A model generated the notes under the pieces. It had not been told where the DNA came from. It did no database searches and worked only from the letters and a program-made list of their open reading frames with translations. DNA of 9,715 nt from Proteobacteria bacterium UBA6492 (GTDB taxonomy: Bacteria; Pseudomonadota; Gammaproteobacteria; UBA6429; Thiohalophilaceae): NCBI GenBank assembly GCA_002436485.1, contig DJMK01000162.1:1-9715 (forward strand), given 5' to 3'. Below, piece after piece: positions 1 to 6,060 of the stretch. A program made the translations under genes and the position numbers. How positions within the stretch are numbered: position 1 is the stretch's first letter; every line of letters starts with the position of its first letter.

Positions 1-2
1 CG

Positions 3-725
3 GGTGCTGATGGCAGTCGCTCGTGGTTGCGTCAGCAGCTGGGCATGACAGTACGCGGCTGGGATTATGCACAGACGGCCCTGGTTACTTATGTGAAAAC
101 CGAGAAGTCACATCAGCAAACCGCCTGGCAACGTTTTTTACCGGGTGGTCCGCTGGCTTTTCTACCGTTACTGGAAGGTTATTCTTCTATCGTATGGTCA
201 ACGCAACCTCGGCATGCGGAAGAGTTGCGTGATTTACCTGAACAGGCCTTCGCGCAGGAACTGGAACATGCCTATGATTCGCGCCTCGGTGCCATCATCG
301 AGACAGGACCCCGTGCGTGTTTTCCGTTACGTTTTCTCATGGCAGAAAGCTATATCAATGAACACGTCGCGCTGGTAGGGGATGCCGCACATACAATTCA
401 TCCATTGGCTGGGCAGGGCGTAAATCTGGGTCTGTCCGATGCAGCCAGCCTGGCAGAGGTTGTGACTGATGCCTTGAATCAACAACAGCCAATCAATAGC
501 CACAAGGTATTACGCCGTTATGAGCGCTGGCGTCGTAGTGAGAACCTCAGCATGCTTGCCATGGTTGACCAGATACAGCGGCTGTTCATGCCGCAACCCT
601 CAGCGCTGCAATGGGCCCGTAATACCGGCATGGGGTTGGTGAACAAGCTCGCGCCGGTCAAACACGAAGTGATTCAACATGCGATGGGTGTCAGGGGTGA
701 CCTGCCACGTATTGCACGAAACTGA
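3..725 (+). CDS. UbiH/UbiI/UbiF-family FAD-dependent ubiquinone-biosynthesis hydroxylase, C-terminal part (5'-truncated)
   Basis: The reading frame is open from the window edge and begins inside the protein with GADGSRSWLRQQLG, the middle NADP/FAD-contact motif of this monooxygenase family. About 240 codons remain of a family that is usually near 400. The second FAD-binding signature, GDAAHTIHPLAGQGVNLG, lies at about 379-432. It is followed by a helical tail with RRYERWRRSEN, typical of Ubi hydroxylases. Family members add a hydroxyl group to the ring of the ubiquinone precursor, using FAD, O2 and a reductant, at the inner membrane. Which ring position is modified (UbiH, UbiI or UbiF) cannot be decided from this fragment. 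In E. coli the gene next to gcvT is ubiI, and this gene also lies upstream of gcv genes here, so UbiI is a reasonable but unproven guess. No frameshift or internal stop is seen. Confidence 0.9.
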   Translation, partial: GADGSRSWLRQQLGMTVRGWDYAQTALVTYVKTEKSHQQTAWQRFLPGGPLAFLPLLEGYSSIVWSTQPRHAEELRDLPEQAFAQELEHAYDSRLGAIIETGPRACFPLRFLMAESYINEHVALVGDAAHTIHPLAGQGVNLGLSDAASLAEVVTDALNQQQPINSHKVLRRYERWRRSENLSMLAMVDQIQRLFMPQPSALQWARNTGMGLVNKLAPVKHEVIQHAMGVRGDLPRIARN

Positions 726-742
726 TTAATATTAATGACGTT

Positions 743-787
743 CATCACGGCATTTAAGTCAGGTGCGTACAACCTGATTGGGTGATG
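743..787 (+). other. nested inverted repeat in the intergenic spacer (possible RNA hairpin)
   Basis: The outer arms CATCAC (743-748) and GTGATG (782-787) are complementary. They enclose a second perfect pair, TCAGGT (759-764) and ACCTGA (772-777), with a 7-nt loop. The structure starts 17 nt after the stop of the hydroxylase gene, so it could stabilise or end that transcript. There is no T-run after it, so it is not a standard intrinsic terminator. The rest of the 129-bp spacer shows nothing clear beyond A/T-rich sequence before the antiporter gene. Confidence 0.25.
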
Positions 788-854
788 CCATTCATGTACT
801 CCCACTTACATTTGCTGTATCTTTTAATCTAAACAATAAGCTTGTTGAGACACC

Positions 855-2087
855 ATGGGTGTATTAAATACAGCAGCATTACTTATCACATTGGCCGCCC
901 TGTTCAGTTACCTGAACCATCGTTTTGTACGCCTGCCCAATACCATAGGCATCATGATCATTTCGCTGTTGTTGTCGCTGGCTATACTGGTGGCCGGCAA
1001 ACTCGGTAGTGATTACCTGGTATTTCACGCGGCCAAGCTCCTGTCTGGCATCGATTTCTACGAAACCTTGATGCACGGCATGCTCAGTTTCCTGTTATTT
1101 GCGGGTGCATTGCATGTCAATCTCAATGATCTGAGCCAGCAAAAAGGCATTATCAGTGTGCTGGCCACCTTTGGTGTGGTGGCCTCTACCTTCATCATTG
1201 GTAGCCTTGCCTGGGTCGTATTAAATGCGTTGGGTATCGAGATCGATTACCTGTATTGCCTGCTGTTCGGTGCGCTGATTTCGCCGACCGATCCGATCGC
1301 CGTACTGGGCATTCTGAAAACGGCGCGTGTACCGAAAACCCTGGAAACAAAAATCACCGGCGAATCCCTGTTTAACGATGGTGTTGGCGTGGTGGTCTTC
1401 CTGGTGTTACTTGGGCTGGCGACCGGCAGCAACGAGGCAACGGTACAGGGTGTTGGCTTGCTGCTGGCACAGGAAGCGTTGGGGGGGGCGGTGTTTGGCC
1501 TGTTATTGGGTTTTGCGGTCTACTACCTGTTGAAAGACGTCGAGAATTACCAGCTGGAAGTTTTACTGACGCTGGCACTGGTGATGGGAGGCTATGCACT
1601 GGCAACCTTTCTCCATATTTCGGGCCCGATTGCTATCGTGGTCGCGGGCCTTTTTATCGGCAACCATGGACGATTGCTGGCGATGACGGAGAAGGCGCGA
1701 ACCAACCTGGATACGTTCTGGGAACTCATGGATGAAAGTATGAATGCCGTGTTGTTCGTGTTGATCGGTATGGAAGTGCTGTTGATCTCTCTCAAGACCG
1801 AATACTACCTTGCGGCACTCGCTATTATTCCCCTGGTGTTATTTGCGCGTTACGTCAGTGTCGGGGTGCCAGTGCTCATCTTCCGCCGATTTCGTAAATT
1901 CACTCCGGGCGTGGTGCAGGTGATGACCTGGGGCGGTCTACGCGGCGGGATCTCGGTGGCCCTGGCGTTGTCGATACCCGCGGGGGCCGAGCGGGAGATA
2001 ATTCTGGCGATCACCTATGCCGTGGTCATATTTTCCATTATTGTTCAGGGACTTACGATATCTCGCGTGGTCGACGAGATTCGCTAG
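855..2087 (+). CDS. NhaP-type (CPA1 family) monovalent cation/proton antiporter
   Basis: This 410-residue, very hydrophobic protein is predicted to be an inner-membrane exchanger of Na+ or K+ for H+, serving pH and salt balance. Family marks visible are SPTDPIAVLGILK (about 143-155), with the Thr-Asp of the unwound helix, ESLFNDGVGVVVF (about 170-182), with Asn174-Asp175 as the ion-binding ND pair, and WGGLRGGISVALALS near the C-terminus. The ND pair is the pattern of electroneutral NhaP-like proteins rather than the DD pair of electrogenic NhaA/NapA. The chain ends soon after the last membrane helix, so it lacks the long cytoplasmic regulatory tail of some CPA1 members. The ATG at 855 gives an N-terminus that enters the first helix at once. 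Only a weak purine stretch (TGAGA, 846-850) precedes it. It is flanked by 129-bp and 108-bp spacers and is probably transcribed alone. The exact ion cannot be told from sequence. Confidence 0.9.
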   Translation: MGVLNTAALLITLAALFSYLNHRFVRLPNTIGIMIISLLLSLAILVAGKLGSDYLVFHAAKLLSGIDFYETLMHGMLSFLLFAGALHVNLNDLSQQKGIISVLATFGVVASTFIIGSLAWVVLNALGIEIDYLYCLLFGALISPTDPIAVLGILKTARVPKTLETKITGESLFNDGVGVVVFLVLLGLATGSNEATVQGVGLLLAQEALGGAVFGLLLGFAVYYLLKDVENYQLEVLLTLALVMGGYALATFLHISGPIAIVVAGLFIGNHGRLLAMTEKARTNLDTFWELMDESMNAVLFVLIGMEVLLISLKTEYYLAALAIIPLVLFARYVSVGVPVLIFRRFRKFTPGVVQVMTWGGLRGGISVALALSIPAGAEREIILAITYAVVIFSIIVQGLTISRVVDEIR

Positions 2088-2145
2088 CGTCGCTGCGCCT
2101 ATATATATAGTTAGCTAAGCCAAAATATTAATCTTTGCTAATGTA

Positions 2146-2174
2146 TTGCTATCGGTAATGAGAATTATTATCAT
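2146..2174 (+). promoter_or_regulatory. putative sigma-70 promoter of the iron-transport genes
   Basis: A -35-like TTGCTA (2146-2151) lies 17 bp before a -10-like TATCAT (2169-2174), which matches TATAAT at five of six positions. The Fur box covers the spacer end and most of the -10, so an Fe-Fur complex bound there would block RNA polymerase. The -35 is only a partial match. The call rests mainly on spacing and on the overlap with the operator. Confidence 0.45.
2154..2173 (+). promoter_or_regulatory. Fur box (ferric uptake regulator operator)
   Basis: The sequence GGTAATGAGAATTATTATC (2154-2172) matches the classical 19-bp Fur consensus GATAATGATAATCATTATC at 16 of 19 positions. In the 7-1-7 description, TGAGAAT-T-ATTATCA (2159-2173) differs from the ideal inverted repeat at one position. 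It lies about 32 bp upstream of the start of an iron-binding protein gene, which is where an iron-responsive repressor site is expected. Repression under iron-replete conditions is inferred from the site and the gene it precedes. Confidence 0.85.
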
Positions 2175-2189
2175 TAAGGTTCAAGTGAC

Positions 2190-2194
2190 AGGAG
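2190..2194 (+). promoter_or_regulatory. Shine-Dalgarno site that decides the start of the iron-binding protein
   Basis: AGGAG lies only 1 nt before an ATG at 2196 but 10 nt before the ATG at 2205. The longer spacing is workable for a ribosome and the shorter is not. The 2205 start also gives a standard Met-Lys-Lys signal-peptide beginning. Confidence 0.7.
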
Positions 2195-2204
2195 TATGAA
2201 CTGT

Positions 2205-3206
2205 ATGAAGAAATCATTATTTACCACACTATATATATGCTTGCTGGGTTTGACCGGTCAGGCGCTTGCAAGCGACCTGGTCATCTATTCCGGGCGTAGC
2301 GACAAATTTGTAAAGCCAGTGGTGGAAGCCTTTACCAAGCAAACCGGCATAAAGGTCACCCTGCACACGGGCAGCTCAACCGCACTACTTAACAAGCTCA
2401 AGCTGGAAGCAGCACGTACAGATGCGGATGTCTATATCAGTAATGATGCCGGTAACCTGCAAAAGGGTAGTGAGCTAAACCTGTTTCTACCACTTGATGA
2501 TGGCATGGTGAATGCTATTCCGAAGAACTACCGCGCAGCGGATAACAGCTGGGTAGGTTTATCAGCACGTGCACGTGTGCTGGTAGTCAACAAGAATGAT
2601 ACAACGGTGCAGTCGATTAAATCTGTATTTGATCTGGCGGATCCAAAACTGGCGGGCAAGATTGGTATCACCCATAGCAGTAATGAAAGTTACATCGCCG
2701 GTGCCACTGTTTACATGCGCGCACGTGGTGAACAGGCTGTTAAGGAATGGTTGCAGGGCATGAAGAAAAATGCCGGTGGAAGCGTTTTCAATAAACACAG
2801 CAAGATTGTACGTGCAGTGGCTGATGGTAAAAAGTCGGTTGGACTGGTGAATCATTATTATATTTATCGTCACCTTGCCAAGAAGCCGAATGCGCCCATC
2901 AAAGTAGTGTTGCCTGATCAGGGTAAGGATGGCATGGGCGTCGCATGGAACGTGGCCGGTGCTGCGGTTACCAAGCATGCAAAACACAAAGATGCTGCCA
3001 ACAAGTTGATTGCTTTCATGGTGTCCGAGGAAGGACAGAAAATTTTCGCGCAGGTCAATCGTGAATACCCAACACGTCCAGGTGTGCCCGCGGCAGAACA
3101 GGTCCCGCTGGCAAGCAGTTATTCCGTTGCCGATGTACCAATGAGTGATCTTGGCAAGTATCGAAATGCCACGTTGGATCTGATTGAATCGGTGGGCATG
3201 CCATAA
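2205..3206 (+). CDS. periplasmic ferric-iron-binding protein of an ABC importer (FbpA/FutA type)
   Basis: This 333-residue solute-binding protein is predicted to capture Fe(III) in the periplasm and deliver it to the membrane permease encoded next. It begins with a signal peptide (MKK, a hydrophobic core, cleavage likely after ALA at residue 23). The mature start LVIYSGR is typical of the family. The motif LVNHYYIYRHL places Tyr218-Tyr219 where the paired tyrosines that ligate iron lie in FbpA/FutA proteins. Other family marks are GLSARARVLVVNK (about 118-130) and TRPGVPAAEQVP near the end. The start at 2205 is preferred over an in-frame ATG at 2196 because of ribosome-site spacing. A Fur box precedes the gene, indicating iron repression. 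The permease gene follows with overlap or a short gap, so the two are probably co-transcribed. Binding of another ferric chelate cannot be excluded. Confidence 0.92.
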   Translation: MKKSLFTTLYICLLGLTGQALASDLVIYSGRSDKFVKPVVEAFTKQTGIKVTLHTGSSTALLNKLKLEAARTDADVYISNDAGNLQKGSELNLFLPLDDGMVNAIPKNYRAADNSWVGLSARARVLVVNKNDTTVQSIKSVFDLADPKLAGKIGITHSSNESYIAGATVYMRARGEQAVKEWLQGMKKNAGGSVFNKHSKIVRAVADGKKSVGLVNHYYIYRHLAKKPNAPIKVVLPDQGKDGMGVAWNVAGAAVTKHAKHKDAANKLIAFMVSEEGQKIFAQVNREYPTRPGVPAAEQVPLASSYSVADVPMSDLGKYRNATLDLIESVGMP

Positions 3207-4818
3207 GCTAATATACAGGAATGCATTTGCGCATTCTGGTTACCGAGTGTTACAGCGTTTAACCACACGTAGTTTTTTGTCGACGTCAGTAGTATTACTG
3301 GCGTCGATTCCGCTTTTATTCGTCCTGTTTCAGAGTGTGCAACTGCAACCCGCGCAATGGTTGAATTTGTGGAGCGCACGCCTGCCCGGTTTGCTCTGGA
3401 ATACCCTGTCATTATCCGTACTGGTTGCGCTGGGCAGTTTTGCATTGGGTGTTTCGGCCGCCTGGTTGATTACCCGGCGTGAGTTCGTAGGCCGACGTCT
3501 GGCAATCTGGTTAATGATTCTGCCGTTAACCATACCGACCTACGTGTTTGCACATATCTATACTACGTTAACTGAGCGTGATGGCTGGCTTGGCCAGTTA
3601 TGGGTTTTAATTGCAGGTCCAAATGTACCGCATCCCGAGCTTTACAATGTCTTTGGTACAGCGTTTATTCTTAGTCTCGCTGGTTTTTCCTACGTGTTTT
3701 TACTGGTCAGTGATGCACTGACACGTTCGCGTGCCGATATCGAGGAAGCCGCGCGTCTACACGGTCTGGGTCCACGTCAGGTTTTCTGGCGTATCAGTCT
3801 ACCCATGTTGCGTCCGGCCATCGCAGCCGGACTGGCACTGGTGGTGTTACATGTGTTGTCTGATTTTGGTGCAGTGAGCATGTTGCGTTACCAAACATTC
3901 ACCCTGAGCATCTATCTGCAGATGAGTGGCCGTTTTGACATGCAGGCTGCCGCAGGACTTAGCCTGGTACTCGTGTTGTTGAGCCTGACTTTCCTGGTGC
4001 TTGAACGTTTCTTTCGTGATCGGCAACGCTACTACAGCTCCGGTAACGCAAAAAAAATCTCGCGACACAAGGCAACCCCAAAGGAACAGGTACTCATTTG
4101 GTTATGGCTCGGTGGTATCACGTTTTTCGCGTTTGCACTGCCAATGGCCTGGATGCTGATCTGGTCATGGGAATCATGGCAACAAGCGCTGCTTGGCAGT
4201 CAGTTCTGGGAGTATGTGCGTAACTCCCTGGTGGTGAGTGTCTCCTCGGCGACGCTGGCTACGGCCGCTGCGCTACCTCTGGCACTGTTTCATGCAAGGC
4301 TGCGTAACAAGTTAAGTCAAACCTATATTCACATGGCGAGTATCGGGTTTGTGCTACCTGGCCCGGTGATAGCGCTGGGTATTCTCACTTTCGTGTTGAC
4401 CATGGTGCCTGCGATTTACGGCACACTGCTGGTGCTGGTGCTTGCTATGCTGATTCGGTTTCTACCGTTGTCTGTGCAGGCACAGGAAGCAGCGGTGCAA
4501 CAACTCACACCCTCGATAGAAGAGGCCGGGCGCAGCCTGGGTGCGTCACCGTTTGAAAATATTCGTCGCGTGGTAATCCCCATGCTAAAAACCGGCATGG
4601 TAAGCGCATGGGTACTGGTGTTCATCGATACGCTAAAAGAATTACCTGCCACCTTGCTGTTGCGTCCAACCGGGTTTGATACTTTACCAGTACGTATCTG
4701 GATCGAGGCCAGTGAAGAAATGCTCGAATTAGCAGCACCTGCCGCGTTGATGCTGGTGCTCGGTACCTTGCCTGTGTTGTGGTTTTTGATGCGCCAGCAT
4801 GATGCGGCAACTAAATAA
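3184..4818 (+). CDS. ferric-iron ABC transporter permease, fused two-domain type (FbpB/FutB type)
   Basis: The protein is a polytopic inner-membrane permease with two tandem copies of the binding-protein-dependent transport domain in one chain, as in FbpB. Each half carries an EAA loop that docks the ATPase: EEAARLHGLGPRQVFWRISL in the first half and EEAGRSLGASPFENIRRVVI in the second. It is predicted to pass iron from the preceding binding protein into the cytoplasm. The start is uncertain. The longest frame uses TTG at 3184, overlaps the preceding gene by 23 nt and gives 544 residues with only a weak GGA (3176-3178) ahead. A GTG at 3247 would start just before the first membrane helix and give 523 residues, but has no convincing ribosome site. 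No ATP-binding subunit gene follows, so the energising partner must be elsewhere or shared. Confidence 0.92.
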   Translation: MNRWACHKLIYRNAFAHSGYRVLQRLTTRSFLSTSVVLLASIPLLFVLFQSVQLQPAQWLNLWSARLPGLLWNTLSLSVLVALGSFALGVSAAWLITRREFVGRRLAIWLMILPLTIPTYVFAHIYTTLTERDGWLGQLWVLIAGPNVPHPELYNVFGTAFILSLAGFSYVFLLVSDALTRSRADIEEAARLHGLGPRQVFWRISLPMLRPAIAAGLALVVLHVLSDFGAVSMLRYQTFTLSIYLQMSGRFDMQAAAGLSLVLVLLSLTFLVLERFFRDRQRYYSSGNAKKISRHKATPKEQVLIWLWLGGITFFAFALPMAWMLIWSWESWQQALLGSQFWEYVRNSLVVSVSSATLATAAALPLALFHARLRNKLSQTYIHMASIGFVLPGPVIALGILTFVLTMVPAIYGTLLVLVLAMLIRFLPLSVQAQEAAVQQLTPSIEEAGRSLGASPFENIRRVVIPMLKTGMVSAWVLVFIDTLKELPATLLLRPTGFDTLPVRIWIEASEEMLELAAPAALMLVLGTLPVLWFLMRQHDAATK

Positions 4819-4868
4819 CTGAAATCGCAGTGCATTTTTATACGCTGGTATTTGCACAAGCTGATCAG

Positions 4869-4874
4869 TAAAAT
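4869..4874 (+). promoter_or_regulatory. putative -10 element for the riboswitch-led operon
   Basis: TAAAAT matches TATAAT at five of six positions and would start transcription near 4881. That is just before the first paired base of the riboswitch leader (4883). No good -35 lies 16-18 bp upstream. The call depends on position relative to the structured RNA. Confidence 0.35.
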
Positions 4875-4882
4875 GTTCACTG

Positions 4883-5056
4883 CAACGAAAGGTGTACGGG
4901 AGAGACTCACCGCTACCTGGTGAGCGCCGAAGGCGCAACTCGCTCGGAATCGCTCAGGCAAAAGGACCGGCACCGGTATATCGTTGACTCTGGAGAGATC
5001 TGCATTGTTCGATGCAGGCACCGAAGGGGCTAAGCTCTCAGGTGACAGGACAGAGG
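4883..5056 (+). ncRNA. tandem glycine riboswitch (two aptamers, gcvT element)
   Basis: Two consecutive glycine aptamers are recognisable by their conserved cores. Aptamer 1 (about 4891-4974) shows GGGAGAGA, then CGCCGAAGGCGCAA, CTCAGGCAAAAGGACCG, and a closing stem GGTG/CACC (4891-4894 with 4971-4974). Aptamer 2 (about 4988-5055) shows TGGAGAGA, CACCGAAGGGGC, CTCTCAGGTGACAGGACAG, and a closing stem CTCT/AGAG (4988-4991 with 5052-5055). The leader CAACGA (4883-4888) is fully complementary to TCGTTG (4981-4986) in the linker, the P0 helix reported for tandem glycine riboswitches. An intrinsic terminator follows directly. The regulated genes degrade glycine, so glycine binding most likely allows read-through, as known for gcvT-type switches. 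The direction is inferred, not shown. Confidence 0.95.
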
Positions 5057-5101
5057 GGCGACGAAAGAAGATTGATCGATCTTTTTCGTCGCCCCTTTTT
5101 T
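5055..5101 (+). terminator. rho-independent terminator, expression platform of the glycine riboswitch
   Basis: The arms GGGGCGACGAAA (5055-5066) and TTTCGTCGCCCC (5084-5095) pair perfectly over 12 bp. The stem continues with AAGAT/ATCTT past one bulged G at 5067, closes on a 6-nt loop (5073-5078) and is followed by six T (5096-5101). The first base of the 5' arm (5055) is also the last base of the closing stem of aptamer 2. This lets ligand-bound aptamer and terminator compete. The start codon of the first gene lies 34 nt after the T-run. Confidence 0.93.
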
Positions 5102-5135
5102 ATTGTCTGCAATTAACTGAGAGATTCGAGGCCCA

Positions 5136-6047
5136 GTGACAAACGTAACCGTAAAACCGGTATTTGATTTTTCCCGTGAATCCAATGTTGGGCGTATGCC
5201 TGTGTGGATTCGCCAGGCGTTTGGTTCAGACGATTACGCTGCAACAACCCGTGCCCTGACACAACACGCACTCAATACCGTGTGTGTCGAAGCACGTTGT
5301 CCAAATCGTGGAGAGTGCTGGAGCCGTGGCACGGCTACCTTCATGCTACTGGGTGATACCTGTACACGTGCCTGTGGTTTCTGCGCAGTCAAAACCGGAA
5401 AACCACCACATTATGATCAACAGGAACCACAGCGTGTTGCACGGGCTGTGACTGAGATGGGGCTGGATTACGTGGTACTCACATCGGTGAATCGCGATGA
5501 CCTGGATGATGGTGGTGCACAGATTTTTGCTGACAGCATTCATGCCATTCGTGAACACAACCCAAACATCAAACTTGAATTACTCACGCCGGATTTTCAT
5601 CGCAAGCAGTCAATTGCGATCGAAAAAATATATTCAAGGTTACAGGCTGCACACGGTGAAAGCTTCCTGGTATGGGGTCACAATATTGAGACTGTACCCT
5701 CTTTGTATAAACGCGTCAGAAAAGGTTCTGATTACCAGCGTTCACTGCAGTTGCTTTATGCTGTCGCAAAATATGATTGCTTCGAAAGCAAGTCTGCGCT
5801 GATGCTTGGGCTGGGCGAAACATATGATGAAGTAGCCAGCGTGTTACATGATTTACACACAGCAGGTGTTAGCCGTATTGCCCTGGGTCAGTACCTGAGA
5901 CCAACGCGCTATCATCTGCCGGTAAAAGAGTACATTACACCGCAACAGTTTGATGATTATGCGGCGCTGGCAAACCAGATCGGATTTGATTGGGTAAAGT
6001 CGGGTGCCATGGTGCGTTCTTCATATCACGCAGAAGACGAGAAATAG
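5136..6047 (+). CDS. lipA: lipoyl synthase (LipA family), glycine-operon copy
   Basis: This 303-residue radical-SAM enzyme is predicted to insert two sulfur atoms into a protein-bound octanoyl group to make lipoyl cofactor. Both iron-sulfur sites are visible. Cys50, Cys55 and Cys61 (CVEARCPNRGEC) hold the auxiliary cluster that is the sulfur source. Cys76, Cys80 and Cys83 (CTRACGFC) form the radical-SAM CxxxCxxC. The C-terminal RSSYHA (294-299) supplies the conserved serine. GQYLRPTRYHLPV and LLTPDF are further LipA marks. The sequence is somewhat divergent: VWGHNIETVPSLY stands where most bacterial LipA have a FNHN-type motif, and the chain is slightly shorter than the usual 320 or so. The start is GTG at 5136, with GAGG (5128-5131) ahead. 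It is the first gene after the riboswitch and 13 nt from gcvT, so its likely client is the GcvH encoded two genes on. Another lipA for other lipoyl proteins may exist elsewhere. Confidence 0.93.
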   Translation: MTNVTVKPVFDFSRESNVGRMPVWIRQAFGSDDYAATTRALTQHALNTVCVEARCPNRGECWSRGTATFMLLGDTCTRACGFCAVKTGKPPHYDQQEPQRVARAVTEMGLDYVVLTSVNRDDLDDGGAQIFADSIHAIREHNPNIKLELLTPDFHRKQSIAIEKIYSRLQAAHGESFLVWGHNIETVPSLYKRVRKGSDYQRSLQLLYAVAKYDCFESKSALMLGLGETYDEVASVLHDLHTAGVSRIALGQYLRPTRYHLPVKEYITPQQFDDYAALANQIGFDWVKSGAMVRSSYHAEDEK

Positions 6048-6060
6048 AAAAAGGTTGAGC

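Noticed and set aside
2088..2130. Possible terminator after the antiporter gene (palindromes CTATATATATAG and TTAGCTAA)
   Set aside because: Both are short, A/T-rich and have no GC stem or T-run. They are likely chance palindromes near a promoter region.
2562..2987. Open frame on the - strand (about 140 codons) within the iron-binding protein gene
   Set aside because: It is fully antisense to a well-supported gene, has no recognisable motif and no convincing ribosome site.
4819..4868. Possible terminator after the permease gene (GTGCA/TGCAC)
   Set aside because: The arms are only five bases long and there is no T-run after them. Nothing else convincing is seen before the riboswitch.
4416..5021. 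Long open frame on the - strand (about 200 codons) across the permease end and riboswitch
   Set aside because: It lies antisense to a clear EAA-loop permease and runs into a structured RNA. Its translation shows no family motif and looks like low-complexity shadow sequence.
6004..6060. Upstream in-frame start for gcvT
   Set aside because: It would overlap lipA by 44 nt and add residues not found in GcvT. The ATG at 6061 has a well-placed ribosome site.
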